Source: Brassica napus (Eukaryota; Streptophyta; Magnoliopsida; Brassicales; Brassicaceae). From it: a stretch of DNA of 64,000 nucleotides. Location: the NCBI RefSeq assembly GCF_020379485.1, contig NC_063450.1, positions 46,466,681 through 46,530,680 on the forward strand. The letters are read 5' to 3'. This document shows, piece by piece, positions 11,723-22,541 of this stretch (position 1 is its first letter; each line of letters begins with the position of its first letter). The notes under the pieces are model-generated. The model did not search any database. It worked only from the letters and a program-made list of their open reading frames with translations, and had not been told where the DNA came from. The translations under genes were made by a program, and so were the position numbers.

Positions 11723-13241
11723 TTAGCAAGCCCTGCCGGGTGCGCAACGGAGAGGGCCGGCCGAGGCAGTAAGAGCAGGGACTTGAGCCCCCGGGGCCAC
11801 TGGAAACCGTTCTCCAGCTGCGTACGGCGGCGGAACGCCCGGTCCACCAGAGGGCGTGAAGAAAGCTCCGTTGATGAAAACGTCCTTATTCGTACTCCAT
11901 TTCCAATTTTTTGCGGCAGGACTTTTATCCATTCTCTTTGTCACCTTAATATTATACAAAACGTGTATTAGAAGAACTACAACATAATTTTGAGTATTTA
12001 TACATTCTTTGGAACTTAGAATCGGTTGATATTGAGACTGTATTAAGCCTAGAAAAATCATATTAAAGACTTGGTTGATGATGATGATGATAATTCTAAA
12101 TTAAGAAACCTCTTTGTGTTCTTTTCTGTCAGGAGCGACGAAGTGGTTGGATTCACTAAAGATAGTAGGATCAGCACTTCCTCCAATCGCATACAGATTC
12201 CATTTGTTGTACATATTGTTTGCTACATGCGCATACCCTCTTCTCACCCTGCAATGTCATCATTCACATAGCCACGTCAGCATTTTCTAATCTACTAATC
12301 ATAATTTATATTTATCATAAGAAATACATATATTTAATACTTTCATACGTACCTAGGCATTCTCTCAGTGAGACCCGGTCCAAATACATTAAATGCAACT
12401 GTAACTTTCATATTCTTATCAGCCATATGGTTGTCAGAATGTCCGAGCAACATCGCCTTCGTAATAACATTTCATCAATGCTCGGTATGTTTTAAAGTTA
12501 CAATTTCATGTAAAAAGGTGTGTATATACTTACTTTCTGGTGATTTATTAAACGATTATTAGAAATAGTGACAGCCGTAGAAGATGTAACCACATCGATC
12601 AAACCATCTTGACACCGAGATAAGTGACAATGATCGATCCAAACATTTCTAGATTGAAACACGCGGATTCCGTCACCGTCAAACCCTTTGCTCAATCTAC
12701 AATCATGGACAGTTATCCCATGTATAATGACATTGCTCGCACGTTTGATCGAAATGCATGGTCCGTTACCAATATCAACTTTTACTCCTCTCCCGTCTAT
12801 CGTCTTGTGGCTCTTCACTTCGAGCTCGGTTCTCAACCTTATGACCATGTCACGTGCGAATGTGATCCATAGTGGGTTAGGTTGGGTCGCCCCAAACCTT
12901 AAGGTTCCGGGTTTAGGCTTTCCAACGTCATCTGCTGGGCTTGTAACCACGTAGATAGGCCCTTTGCTGCCCCCTAACGCGGCTTTCCCGAACCCTACCG
13001 CGCATCTGGCCAGGGCTTGACGGTTAGTCGACCATTTAGCGTCTCTTCGCCAGCAAGCATCAATAGGATTTAGTGCTGGCGCTCCGAGGGTGTAATTACC
13101 ATCACTATAATTAAAAGCATCAATAGGGTTTGGTGCTGGCGCGGCGAAAGTGGAATCATTACTATAATTAAAAGCATCTACAAGAGGAGAAGAGAAAGTT
13201 GCAAAAAGGAGTGAAAATGTTAATAACACGAGAGAAGCCAT
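11723..13241 (-). CDS. Pectate lyase (polysaccharide lyase family 1), intact
   Basis: Four exons on the minus strand join in phase: 13241-12534, 12456-12353, 12248-12110 and 11944-11723, giving 390 residues. The enzyme cleaves de-esterified homogalacturonan by beta-elimination in the cell wall. A signal peptide ([20 protein letters not shown]) is followed by two copies of a short DAFNYS...NPID segment, then the lyase domain: [77 protein letters not shown] and [20 protein letters not shown]. The Ca-binding Asp of WIDH and the RxxR-type active-site region (RMPRVRRG) are present. The segment after VHDC is shorter than in pollen pectate lyases such as AT59, which it otherwise resembles. The last exon is strikingly GC-rich. 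No disabling mutation seen. Confidence 0.9.
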
Positions 13242-14759
13242 TTTCTTGAAGACCTGGATGTAATGCTTGAATTGAACTATGTGTGTGTGTGCGCAAATAT
13301 TTATGCACGAGTCACAACATAGATGTGAGGTAGCTAGAGAATATATGTATGTATCAGTATCTATATATAGGCTTATATATTATATATTTGCATTTTAAAA
13401 TGTGACTTTTACGTATGTGTGCAAAAGAAGATGTGAAGGAGTACGATACCACACACAGATGACACTTAGCGTAGCGTTGAGTGTTTAATATTACGCTACA
13501 TAGCAGCGCTTCTCGGCGTCGCCCTATAGCGTCTACAATACGTTCGCGTGGGTTTAGATGTCTTCACGTTCTTTTATACAAAATATATAATATGAATTAA
13601 TTAAAAAAATATTTTATATGTTAACAATACGTTTCCAAATAATAATAAAATTTATAGAATACTCTTTACTAAATAAAATAGAACTATCCAAAATTTGTTA
13701 ACAGTCGTAATTGTAGAGTTTTCTTGTTTCGTTCTAGGAATAGATCTTTTATCTGCTAGGTTTTGGTTCTAGAAAATGATCAGTCTTTTATGTTGGCTTT
13801 TGGTTTTAGTATTTTGAGAACTCGCCAGTTTTATTCTAATTTATGAGTAATATGTTGGTTGAAATTGGATGGATCTATGAGATCTATCAATATAATCTTC
13901 TAGAAAGAAAACAATCTCGAGTCAAACCTCTAAATTTAAACTACTATATATAGATATTAATCACGAAAATTCCTTTCCAATAATAATATTACATCAATAC
14001 AACTATCATCATTTGATTTAAATATATGATAATGGTCCAATTTTCTTAAGTAGAAATCGATCTGTGGTGATGCAACGCGTCTCATGTTAGTAATATATAT
14101 TTTTTTTCATGTATTAAATAATTAATCCATGCAGCGACGTCTGATTTATATAGTGACACGAACTGTAACCTTCTAGTAAGTATTATAAATAAATTATGAT
14201 TGTTATTCGTATATGATGGCTTATATGATGGCGCGGTAAGAACATGAACTCAGTTTAATTTAGGGATTTCAGTAAAGACCCGCAAGTTGAAAAAGATGAA
14301 TTTAATCGAAACTCGTTTAAAACTTTTCGAAGAAGACGAATTAAATTAGATCAAAAACTAGTTTATTAATTTTTGAAAATATAAGTTACAAAGCAACTCT
14401 ATATGTAGAGCTTTAAAAGTCTTAATTTTATTAGTAAAACTGAAAACATCAATAGTGAGAAAATAAACCAAAAGAAATATTAAACTCAAATATGGAAAAG
14501 AGTCGTTGGAGCTCCTAGATGCTGCTGCATCAGTATAGATCGTGATCTTCAAATATTTTTGTTTAATGTTGACGAAAAAATGTATTAAATTCCAATAGCT
14601 CCCGCATATTTCACTGACATAGTGTTTTGTCTTGTAGTATTGGGCTACCGATAAGTGGCGACTTCCACGAGAAAGCCTTAGAAATCAATCAACATTTTGT
14701 TTTGTTTTTTCTTAATCACTGGCAAAGGTCAAGTAGGAAGGTGTTCTCTTGCAAACAAC
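13242..14759. other. Spacer between divergent pectate lyase and dehydrogenase genes
   Basis: Contains the upstream region of the pectate lyase (CA-rich leader just above 13241) and of the dehydrogenase gene. A GC-richer stretch at about 13470-13555 has several TAGCG/CGCTA motifs in both orientations and looks like a transposon remnant. A 64-codon frame at 14358-14552 (-) is AT-biased and unsupported. Confidence 0.5.
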
Positions 14760-17159
14760 ATGGATGTGCTTCACATCATTCTCAATATTCTTCTGCCTCC
14801 TCTTACCATCATTTTCCTTTTCCTTTTCCTCTTCTACCCAATCTATCTTTTTATCAAACTTCTAAATTGTGTTCGTAAGCATCTTTGCGTTGAAAATGTC
14901 GCTGGAAAAGTAGTTCTCATCACTGGAGCTTCCTCCGGCATCGGAGAGGTTAGGTTTTGACTTTAGGATTTACACAGAATATATTTTTTTTCTTTTGGGA
15001 TCACTTCTGAATTGACATGTTTGGGTTAATATTTTTTTTTCTTCGCTGAAATAAAAAGCATGTTGCATACGAGTACGCGAAGAAAGGAGCAGATCTAGCT
15101 TTGGTTGCTCGACGAGAGGATCGTTTACAAATAGTAGCAGAGACATCACGGAAGTTAGGTTCACGGGACGTTATCATCATACCTGGTGATGTTACTAAGA
15201 TTAATGATTGCATGAAGTTCATCAGTGAGACGATAAGTCATTTTGGAAAAGGTGAGTACTCAAATACAGAACTCTGAAATTTACACGTACTATGAAATAA
15301 CAGCTAACAGGAAATATTTAAAACAAGTTATCATCAATAATTCAATATAGTATAATCTTTATAAGTATTAGTATTTAATAAATTAGTTAATTTACCCAAA
15401 TTTGATATAAGGTTTCGACCCAATTAATGTTTTTAATAATTTATAAAGGTTTTAATGATGTTTACGTTCCTTATTTAAGACTTAATTTATGTTGGGGTTA
15501 TTCTAATCGAGTTGTTATATTTTGACAGTGGACCATTTAATTAATAATGCTGGTGTATCTCAAACTGTTTTGTTTGAGAATTTCTCCCAAATTCAAGACG
15601 CTAATCCTATAATGGTGAGTTATTAATGGAAGACACATTCATATTGTTGTCATATACTAAAATCTAAGTTAAAATTTACTAAGTAAGGATGCCTGAATTT
15701 ATTTTAGTTCATCATTATATATATATACATGAAATTTAACCACTTCCAAAAGTAAATGTATACATATGTGGAAAAATAGATATAACCACTTTTATAACTT
15801 TATTACTTAAAACCTTTTCTTGATCAATAACATGCATTTTACCGGCTTTGAAATGTGGATTGTGATATAATGAAAATATTATCTCATACCAAAATACGGA
15901 CTTAGATGGTTTAAACTTCATAAGTGAATCGATGATTCATGCATATCCTATGAATTTCCATGTAAAAGGCCCTTTGTACTAAAATTACATGTATGTTTAT
16001 CATATATCCATACGACTATTTTCTTAAAATACATACATTATGTGGAATATTTTGTTGTTTACGTGCAAAAATGACTTAATCAAAAAAAAAAAGACTTAAT
16101 CAAGCTCTATTTCTCCACATATAAACATTATTTACTTGAATTCTGTATATGTTAAAGGATACCAACTTCTGGGGCTCAACATACATCACTTATTATGCAA
16201 TTCCCCATCTACGAAAAAGTAAAGGAAAAATAGTTGTGATTGCTTCTGCTGCAGCAAAGATAGCTATCCCAGTGGCAACCATTTATTCTGTAAGAATTCT
16301 TCTGCTTAACATATATGAAATATGTTCATACTTATTTCCTATGTTTTATTGTAACATATATAAAATAAGGTTTGGCTTTTCTTATAAATTACGACATCTA
16401 ATATGTTAGTTTACATAAAGAATCTTCACCATTCAAATTCACATGTAGACCTCCACCGGCCACACGTTGGTGACGTATTAGTTACATACTTAAATAATAT
16501 TAATTTTTTGAGTTAATTAATAGTTTGATAATGCCGATGTTACTTGATTAATTAATTATTATTGTTGTAGGCAAGCAAAGCAGCATTGTTAGGATTTTAT
16601 GAGGCACTGAGAATTGAACTCAATCCGGATATAAAAGTAGAGCTTTTTGCAGAATTGACCTATAACTTAAAGTCAAACACAAAACAAACCTTTTTTTTTT
16701 TGAAAATTGGTTTTGCCTTATTCACCCCACAAGTTCATATAATTTACGAAAAATGCCATCAATTTTTTTTTTCTTTTTTTTTCGAAAATGACATTTTTAC
16801 TCTCTCACCCTCATCATTTTCAAGTAATTACAAAATTGTCATTGTCATCAATACCACAACCACCATGAACAACCAACTTGAAGCTCTTAATGCTCCCAAA
16901 ATTGATTTACCCTTCTTCTTTTTCCATTCTTGTAAACTAAACACAACATATCTCTCATTTTCTCTCCACAATGAGCTAAAAAAAACTCAAGATTTTGATT
17001 CTAAATTTTTTATGGTTCATAGAGTCATAGAAGCTAACGATTCTGGGTGGGTTACTTTCGTTTGTGATTCTGTGTGCTTGGAGAAGCCTTATGTATGCTA
17101 AGGAACTTATCTCACCAATTTAAGGTATGACATCGAGTTTTTTTCCAGATCTGTTCGTC

Positions 17160-18030
17160 AGACGACTTACTTGGGAAGTCGTCTGGCTGTAGACAACTTA
17201 CCTGGAAGTCGTCTGGTCAACGCAGAGGTTATTTTTGCAATTGACTTTGAAATCTGTAACCTGAGACGACTGAAAGTTAAGTCGTCTGTTTTTGTTTGGT
17301 TTCAAAAAAATTTCCAAAGAACCTAGACGACTTACATTTCAGTCGTCATAGGTTAGTTTTGCATTTGACTGGATAATTTCAGAAGTTTGACTTCCCCAGA
17401 CGACTTACATTTCAGTCGTCTGGCGAAAATTAAAATAATAATATTTTTTTAAAAGTAGACGACTTACAGTTAAGTCGTCATAGGTTAGTTTTTCAAAATT
17501 TAATTATACACAGACTACTTATAATTCAGTCGTCCACGAGACGACTTACTTGTAAGTCGTCCATGATTTTTTTCCGAGATTCTGGTCAAACCTCGTAAAT
17601 CCTGGACGACTTACATTTCAGTCGTCTCGTGAACGACTGAATTATAAGTCGTCTGTATATAATTAAATCTTGAAGTTTTTTTTTAATTGCAAAACTAACC
17701 TATGACGACTTAACTGTAAGTCGTCTACTTTTAAAAAAATATTATTATTTTAATTTTCACTAGACGACTGAAATGTAAGTCGTCCAGAAAAGTCAAACTT
17801 CTGAAATAATCCAGTCAAATGCAAAACTAACCTATGACGACTGAAATGTAAGTCGTCTAGCTTTTTTGGAGTTTTTTTTTTAGCCAAACAATGTTAGACG
17901 ACTTATTTTTCAGTCGTCCGAAATAACAGATTTCAAAGTCAATTGCAAAAATAACCTTTGCGTTGACCAGACGACGTATAGTTTAGTCGTCTGGACAACT
18001 TAGATTGAAGTCGTCCGCGTCTTCTCTGCT
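17160..18030. repeat. Giant inverted repeat (foldback) inside the Mutator-like element
   Basis: The left arm, about 17160-17562, pairs with the right arm, about 17604-18030, around a 41-base loop. For example GGTCAACGCAGAGG at 17216 matches the reverse of CCTTTGCGTTGACC near 17956, and CTTATAATTCAGTCGT near 17518 matches ACGACTGAATTATAAG near 17634. The pairing is imperfect but runs the whole length. The arms are built of GACGACTTA and TAAGTCGTC words. A transcript would form a hairpin about 400 bp long. Confidence 0.85.
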
Positions 18031-18597
18031 AGTTTTTAAGTCTTCTACGTTAGTTTTTGAATAACTTGTATTTTTAAGAGTGATAAGTAACTTCAAGATA
18101 TGTAAAACTCATATTTACAAAATATGTTCTCTCCCTTAGTTTTACTAAATTTGACTAAGTTTTTCAACGTAAACTTATAATAAAATATGATATGCTTTGA
18201 CTAATTACTATTGTTTGTTTCCATCTCTTAAGTATTATTGTTATAGACAATAATGATGACTATTGTTATGAGTTGGAAGAAAGGTTAAAATGCTTCTTAA
18301 AATGTTGTATCAATATAAAGCTACCAACATTCTTGTTTATTAAGATGAGAAAAAGGCCATTGGGGTTTATTATTGCATATGAGAGATCCAAAGATAAGAA
18401 AAAGGCTACTGAAGTCTATTATTTCATTGATTTGTAAATGTGTAAACACATTGTTAGCACATTTAATACATCTTGGAAAACATTATTACTGATTTTACAA
18501 AAAAATCACAACTAAAAGAGTAGACATGCAATTCACAAAACAGACCACAAACAAAACTATTATAGATCATTCCTCTACAAAGACAAGCTTGGATTCC

Positions 18598-19690
18598 ACT
18601 TGAGTAGACAAGACCACACGACTTTTAAGAAGTCCAGACGACTTCTAAGAAGTCCAGACGACTTCTAAGAAGTCCAGACGACTTCCAGGAAGTTCAGACG
18701 ACTTTGTCAGAAGACTTTTAGGAAGTTCAGACGACTTCCAGACGACTTTACATGAAGTCCAGACGACTTTGTCAGAAGACTTCCAAGAAGTCCAGACGAC
18801 TTCCAGACGACTTCTAGACGACTAATAGGTAAGTCGTCCCAGAAGTCTTCCAGATCTGAAAAACCTGCATATTAAATCCAGATCTGAAAAACCTGCATAT
18901 CCAAAAACGTTCAAATGGCTTAAAAACAGAAAAAATGAGTGAAAGATTAGATAAATCTACCTTTACAGAACACACAAAAATACATATCTTAAAATAATAG
19001 ATCTACCTTTAAATTAGTGGAAGATGTGTACCATCTAATTAAAAACCTGCAAAAAAGATAGATTAGTAAGAAAGACATGAGACAAAACTGGAAAATTCAT
19101 ATAAAGTTTGGTGTTTTCAAGTCAAAGAGATTAGAGTGGGTTTGGAGAGTTTTAGTTTGGGAAAAAAGTAAGAACTTTATACAACAAGAAGTTACCAAAT
19201 AAAGAAAAATCAGACATAAGAACTTACCAAAACGCTCAGATCTATTATGAAAGGGAGACTTCGTCAGAAGACTTCCATGAAGTCCAGGCGACTTCCTGGA
19301 AGTCCAGACGACTTTGTCAGAAGACTTCCAAGAAGTCCAGACGACTTCCAGACGACTAACAGGTAAGTCGTCCAAGAAGTCTTCCAGATCTGAAAAACCT
19401 GCATATCAAATCCAGATCTGAAAAACCTGCATATCCAAAAACGTTCAAATGACTTAAAAATAGAGAAAATGAGTGGAAGATTAGATAAATCTACATTTAT
19501 AGAACACACAAAAATACATATCAAAATTAATAGATTTACCTTTAAATTAGTGGAAGATGAGTACCATTTGATTAAAAACCTGCAAAAGAGATAGATTAGT
19601 AAGAAATACATGAGACAAAACTGAAAAATTCATATAAAGTTTGGTGTTTTCAAGTCAAAGAGATTAGAGAGAGGTTGGAGAGTTTTAGAA
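18598..19690. repeat. Short tandem array plus about 410-bp direct duplication in the Mutator-like element
   Basis: From 18618 to 18830 a unit close to AAGAAGTCCAGACGACTTCT repeats with variation. The block from about 18750 to 19158 then recurs at about 19285-19690, including CAGATCTGAAAAACCTGCAT, ACGTTCAAATG, AGAACACACAAAAATACATA and AAAGTTTGGTGTTTTCAAGT. The two copies differ by scattered substitutions. Confidence 0.8.
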
Positions 19691-21164
19691 TGATGAACAT
19701 TACATTTTTGTTGCAGCCATTTGAGAGGAGGAGAGAGAATGTGTAAATTTTTCTTTATATAGGAAGACAAAAAATCCAATTAGGTTAAATATTTTTGACT
19801 CAGACGACTTCCTGGACGACTTACATTTCAGTCGTCTGGTGAAAAAATTAAAACAGACGACTTACATGTAAGTTGTCCAGAAGAGTTTAATTTTAGCGGG
19901 AAATTAAATATTTTTAGCGGGAAACTAAAATAGAAGACTTTCCAGACGACTTAAATTATTTAAGCGGGAAAATATTTTTTTTTTAAAATTTTAGGCGGGA
20001 ATATTTGGACGACTTACATGTAAGTCATCTGTTTTAATTTCTTCACCAGACGACTGAAATGTAAGTCGTCCGAGTAAATTATTCAACAGACGACTGAAAT
20101 ATACGTCGTCCGAGTAAATTATTCAACAGACGACTGAAATATAAGTCATCCACACCCTAAACATAACCCCTGAACTTAATTATCTAATTAAAGACTTCAT
20201 AGAATCAAATCAAACTTGAAAAGTGTTTACTATACACATAAATAAACACATATAGGTGAGAACTAATTTTTGAAAAAAACATTTTAGTTTTCCAAAATCT
20301 AACCCTAACAATACATACAATACTACAACATATGTTTGCCAAACTCCTAAACCAAAGTATTTCATGATTCACTACTTCCACTCATCTATCTTCAAAACAA
20401 ATCAATTTTATCATATCTTAATTTATATCACTTAAAACTGTTTATAATTACTTGATTTTTATTTTTCACGCATCAAAATATTTTTTTACAAGATTTATAA
20501 ATTATTTTTAAAATAAACCGGTACCAGACGACTTACACTTCAGTCGTCCAGACGACTTCCAACATCTCAGACGACTTCCAACATCTCAGACGACTCAGAC
20601 GATTTACTAGGGCTATATTCGTAAAAATGGCTTCTGTTTTTTTGTTTGGTCACAAGGGGCTGAGCTGTAATTTCACTAGGCTTTTAGGTTAGTTTTGCAT
20701 TTGATTCAAGTTTGGGTATAGGTTTGGGGTTAAAATCAAGTTGTGGGTTAATTTTGGCAAAAACCCCGTAAAAGTAACCATTGTTTTTCGTGGACTAATC
20801 TCCACGGATATGACAACTCCTGAGATTATAAAAAGAGTAAGTAATTTTACAAACCATTTTCCATCCAACTAGAATTTTCAACAAAAAAAATTAATAGTTT
20901 TATATAAAAATAAGTTAATTATGTGTTTTGTGTTTGTATTTCTTTTCTTTATAATAGCAGGGTTCAGATTTTATAGTATCGGAGCCAGTTAGTAGATGCG
21001 CGAAAGCAATTTTCCAAGGTGTTTGTAGAGGAGAAGAATACGTAGAAACACCAAGTTGGATAAAGTGGTTCTTCTTGGTGAAGTCAGTGTGTCCTGAAGT
21101 AATCAACTCCATCTTCAACTATTTTTTCCTCCATTTTACCAAACCTTATTTCAAACGTGAATGA

Positions 21165-22541
21165 TAAAGGAACAAATAAATAGTTCTTTTGGGGGCATAG
21201 AGGTTGCAACCGCAATGCAAAAGCTTGGACTCTTCATCATTGGAGTTTCGCATAATGGTTTGGATTGGAACATTCTTTTTTCATAAACTTTGGAGATTTT
21301 ACATTTATCTAATTTAAGTAGTGGTACTTTTGTTTTAGTCGTGTCAAACAAACAAACAAGAGATTCTTTTGCATTGAATAGTAAAAATCATAGTTTGAGT
21401 TAGTTCATTGGGATATATGGAGATTGTACCTTTATTTGAGGATCATGGTATGAATTAGTATTTTAGAACGATGTGGATCTATATCTAACCTTATAAACGT
21501 ACACATTAACAGAACTTTGTTGCTTAGTCGAACATTCCATATCAAAAGTGAGAACAATTCGATAATAATGACTCAAAAATTATCTCCTTAACCGAGTAAG
21601 CGAGTATTCCAATTAAAAAAAAGAGGTATCGTCTATGAGACATCTTGTGTTGGTACTCCACATCATAAAGGAAAGGTACAAACATAAAATCGTCACACCA
21701 ATGACTATAGTCTACATACTATAGGGTTTCAATCACATCTTTCATTCAAGTTTTTGAGTTAGTGTGTCCTTACAACTCGTTGTCTCATCAATCATACGCC
21801 AGCCGGTAATGTTGAATGGGAAAATACCATCTAAATTATCATCACAAACACTTCAATTGAATCACATTGAAAGCTCTTGGTTGCCTCTAAGTTACACAAA
21901 CAAATCTCCATTTTTTGGTTATCATTTTGATAAAAGGATTGGAAAACTTCTTTAATGTCAAAACATGACGAATCTTTGTGTTCACGAGATGCGATATCTC
22001 TGTAAAATTGTTATCGGCACCGCATGTACGTTCACTATCGTACAGATTTTGGCGAGATTTACTATAGCCGCGCGAATGTTTATCATACAGAAACCACATA
22101 CATGAAAATTTTAACGAAAAGACAAAAAGACTCCACAAATTTTGCAAGAGGTGGTAATAAAAAGACAAATAAGTTACTCATTCTTACATTGTTCAGAAAA
22201 AAAAAAAACATCCAGTACAATCTGATTTTGCAACAGATATCCAAGATTCATGTTGAAAAAAAAACTCAAAATAAAAAAATGAACACAAATCGAATAAATT
22301 TTCTATTAGAAAAATGATTCAATAAAATACAGTAAAAATAAATATATAGAAAAAAATAACCATTAAACTTGAGAAGAATATCTTCGAGGAGACATAAAAA
22401 AAAAAAAAAAAAAAAAAAAAAGGAAAGAGAATCCTCTTCCCTCATTTTGTAGAACCCTAATTTCATTCTATGCTTCTCCTTTCCCAATCTCTAGGGTTTA
22501 GTGGTTGACGCCCAGATTCCTCCCTTCCTTCCTTCCCTCTA
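21165..22541. other. Spacer upstream of ESD4
   Basis: AT-rich, with a poly-A tract at about 22397-22421. No frame here has support. The last 100 bases (CT-rich, with CCTTCCTTCCTTCC) are probably the ESD4 leader. Confidence 0.55.

Larger units (their letters stand above)
16640..20768. mobile_element. Mutator-like element (non-autonomous) inserted in the dehydrogenase exon
   Basis: The flanks share TAAAAGTA (16632-16639 and 20769-20776); allowing one mismatch this is the 9-bp duplication typical of Mutator transposases. The ends are inverted copies: GAGCTTTTTGCAGAATTGAC on the left, and the reverse complement of the right end reads GGGGTTTTTGCCAAAATTAA. The interior holds dozens of copies of a GACGACTTAC/GTAAGTCGTC motif in both orientations, an 870-bp foldback and a long direct duplication. 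No transposase frame is visible. A protein-like frame (about 16866-17101, starting MNNQLEALNAPKIDLPFF) near the left end is unrecognised and may be captured or degenerate element sequence. Confidence 0.85.
14760..21164 (+). pseudogene. Membrane-anchored short-chain dehydrogenase (11-beta-HSD/steroleosin-like), split by a Mutator-like element
   Basis: Host exons are 14760-14948, 15059-15251, 15529-15614, 16158-16289, 16571-16639 continuing at 20777-20836 beyond an insertion, and 20961-21164; the phase is exact throughout and would give about 310 residues. The N-terminus is a hydrophobic anchor with a double proline (LLPPLTIIFLFLFLFYP), as in steroleosin/HSD proteins of oil-body or ER membranes. 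The NAD(P) motif TGASSGIG, structural NNAG, catalytic Ser (VIASAAA) and YSASK (Tyr and Lys across an intron) are all present. Members oxidise or reduce sterol-like hydroxyls. The 4.1-kb insertion interrupts codons just after ELNPDIKV. Without excision, translation would run into the element and stop at 17101, losing the last third of the fold. Otherwise the gene has no stop or frameshift, so the insertion looks recent. Confidence 0.88.

Noticed and set aside
12353..12500. Pectate lyase frameshift pseudogene after exon 1
   Set aside because: An apparent frame break disappears when a GTAAGT donor (12533-12528) and an AAG acceptor (before 12456) are used; the protein then continues cleanly as AMLLGHSD.
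12624..12954. Plus-strand open frames over the pectate lyase
   Set aside because: They are antisense shadows of exon 1, which has a complete catalytic domain on the minus strand.
17160..20600. Regularly repeated GACGACTTA motifs as a CRISPR-like array
   Set aside because: Spacing is irregular, motifs occur in both orientations, and the whole lies between transposon ends in a plant genome.
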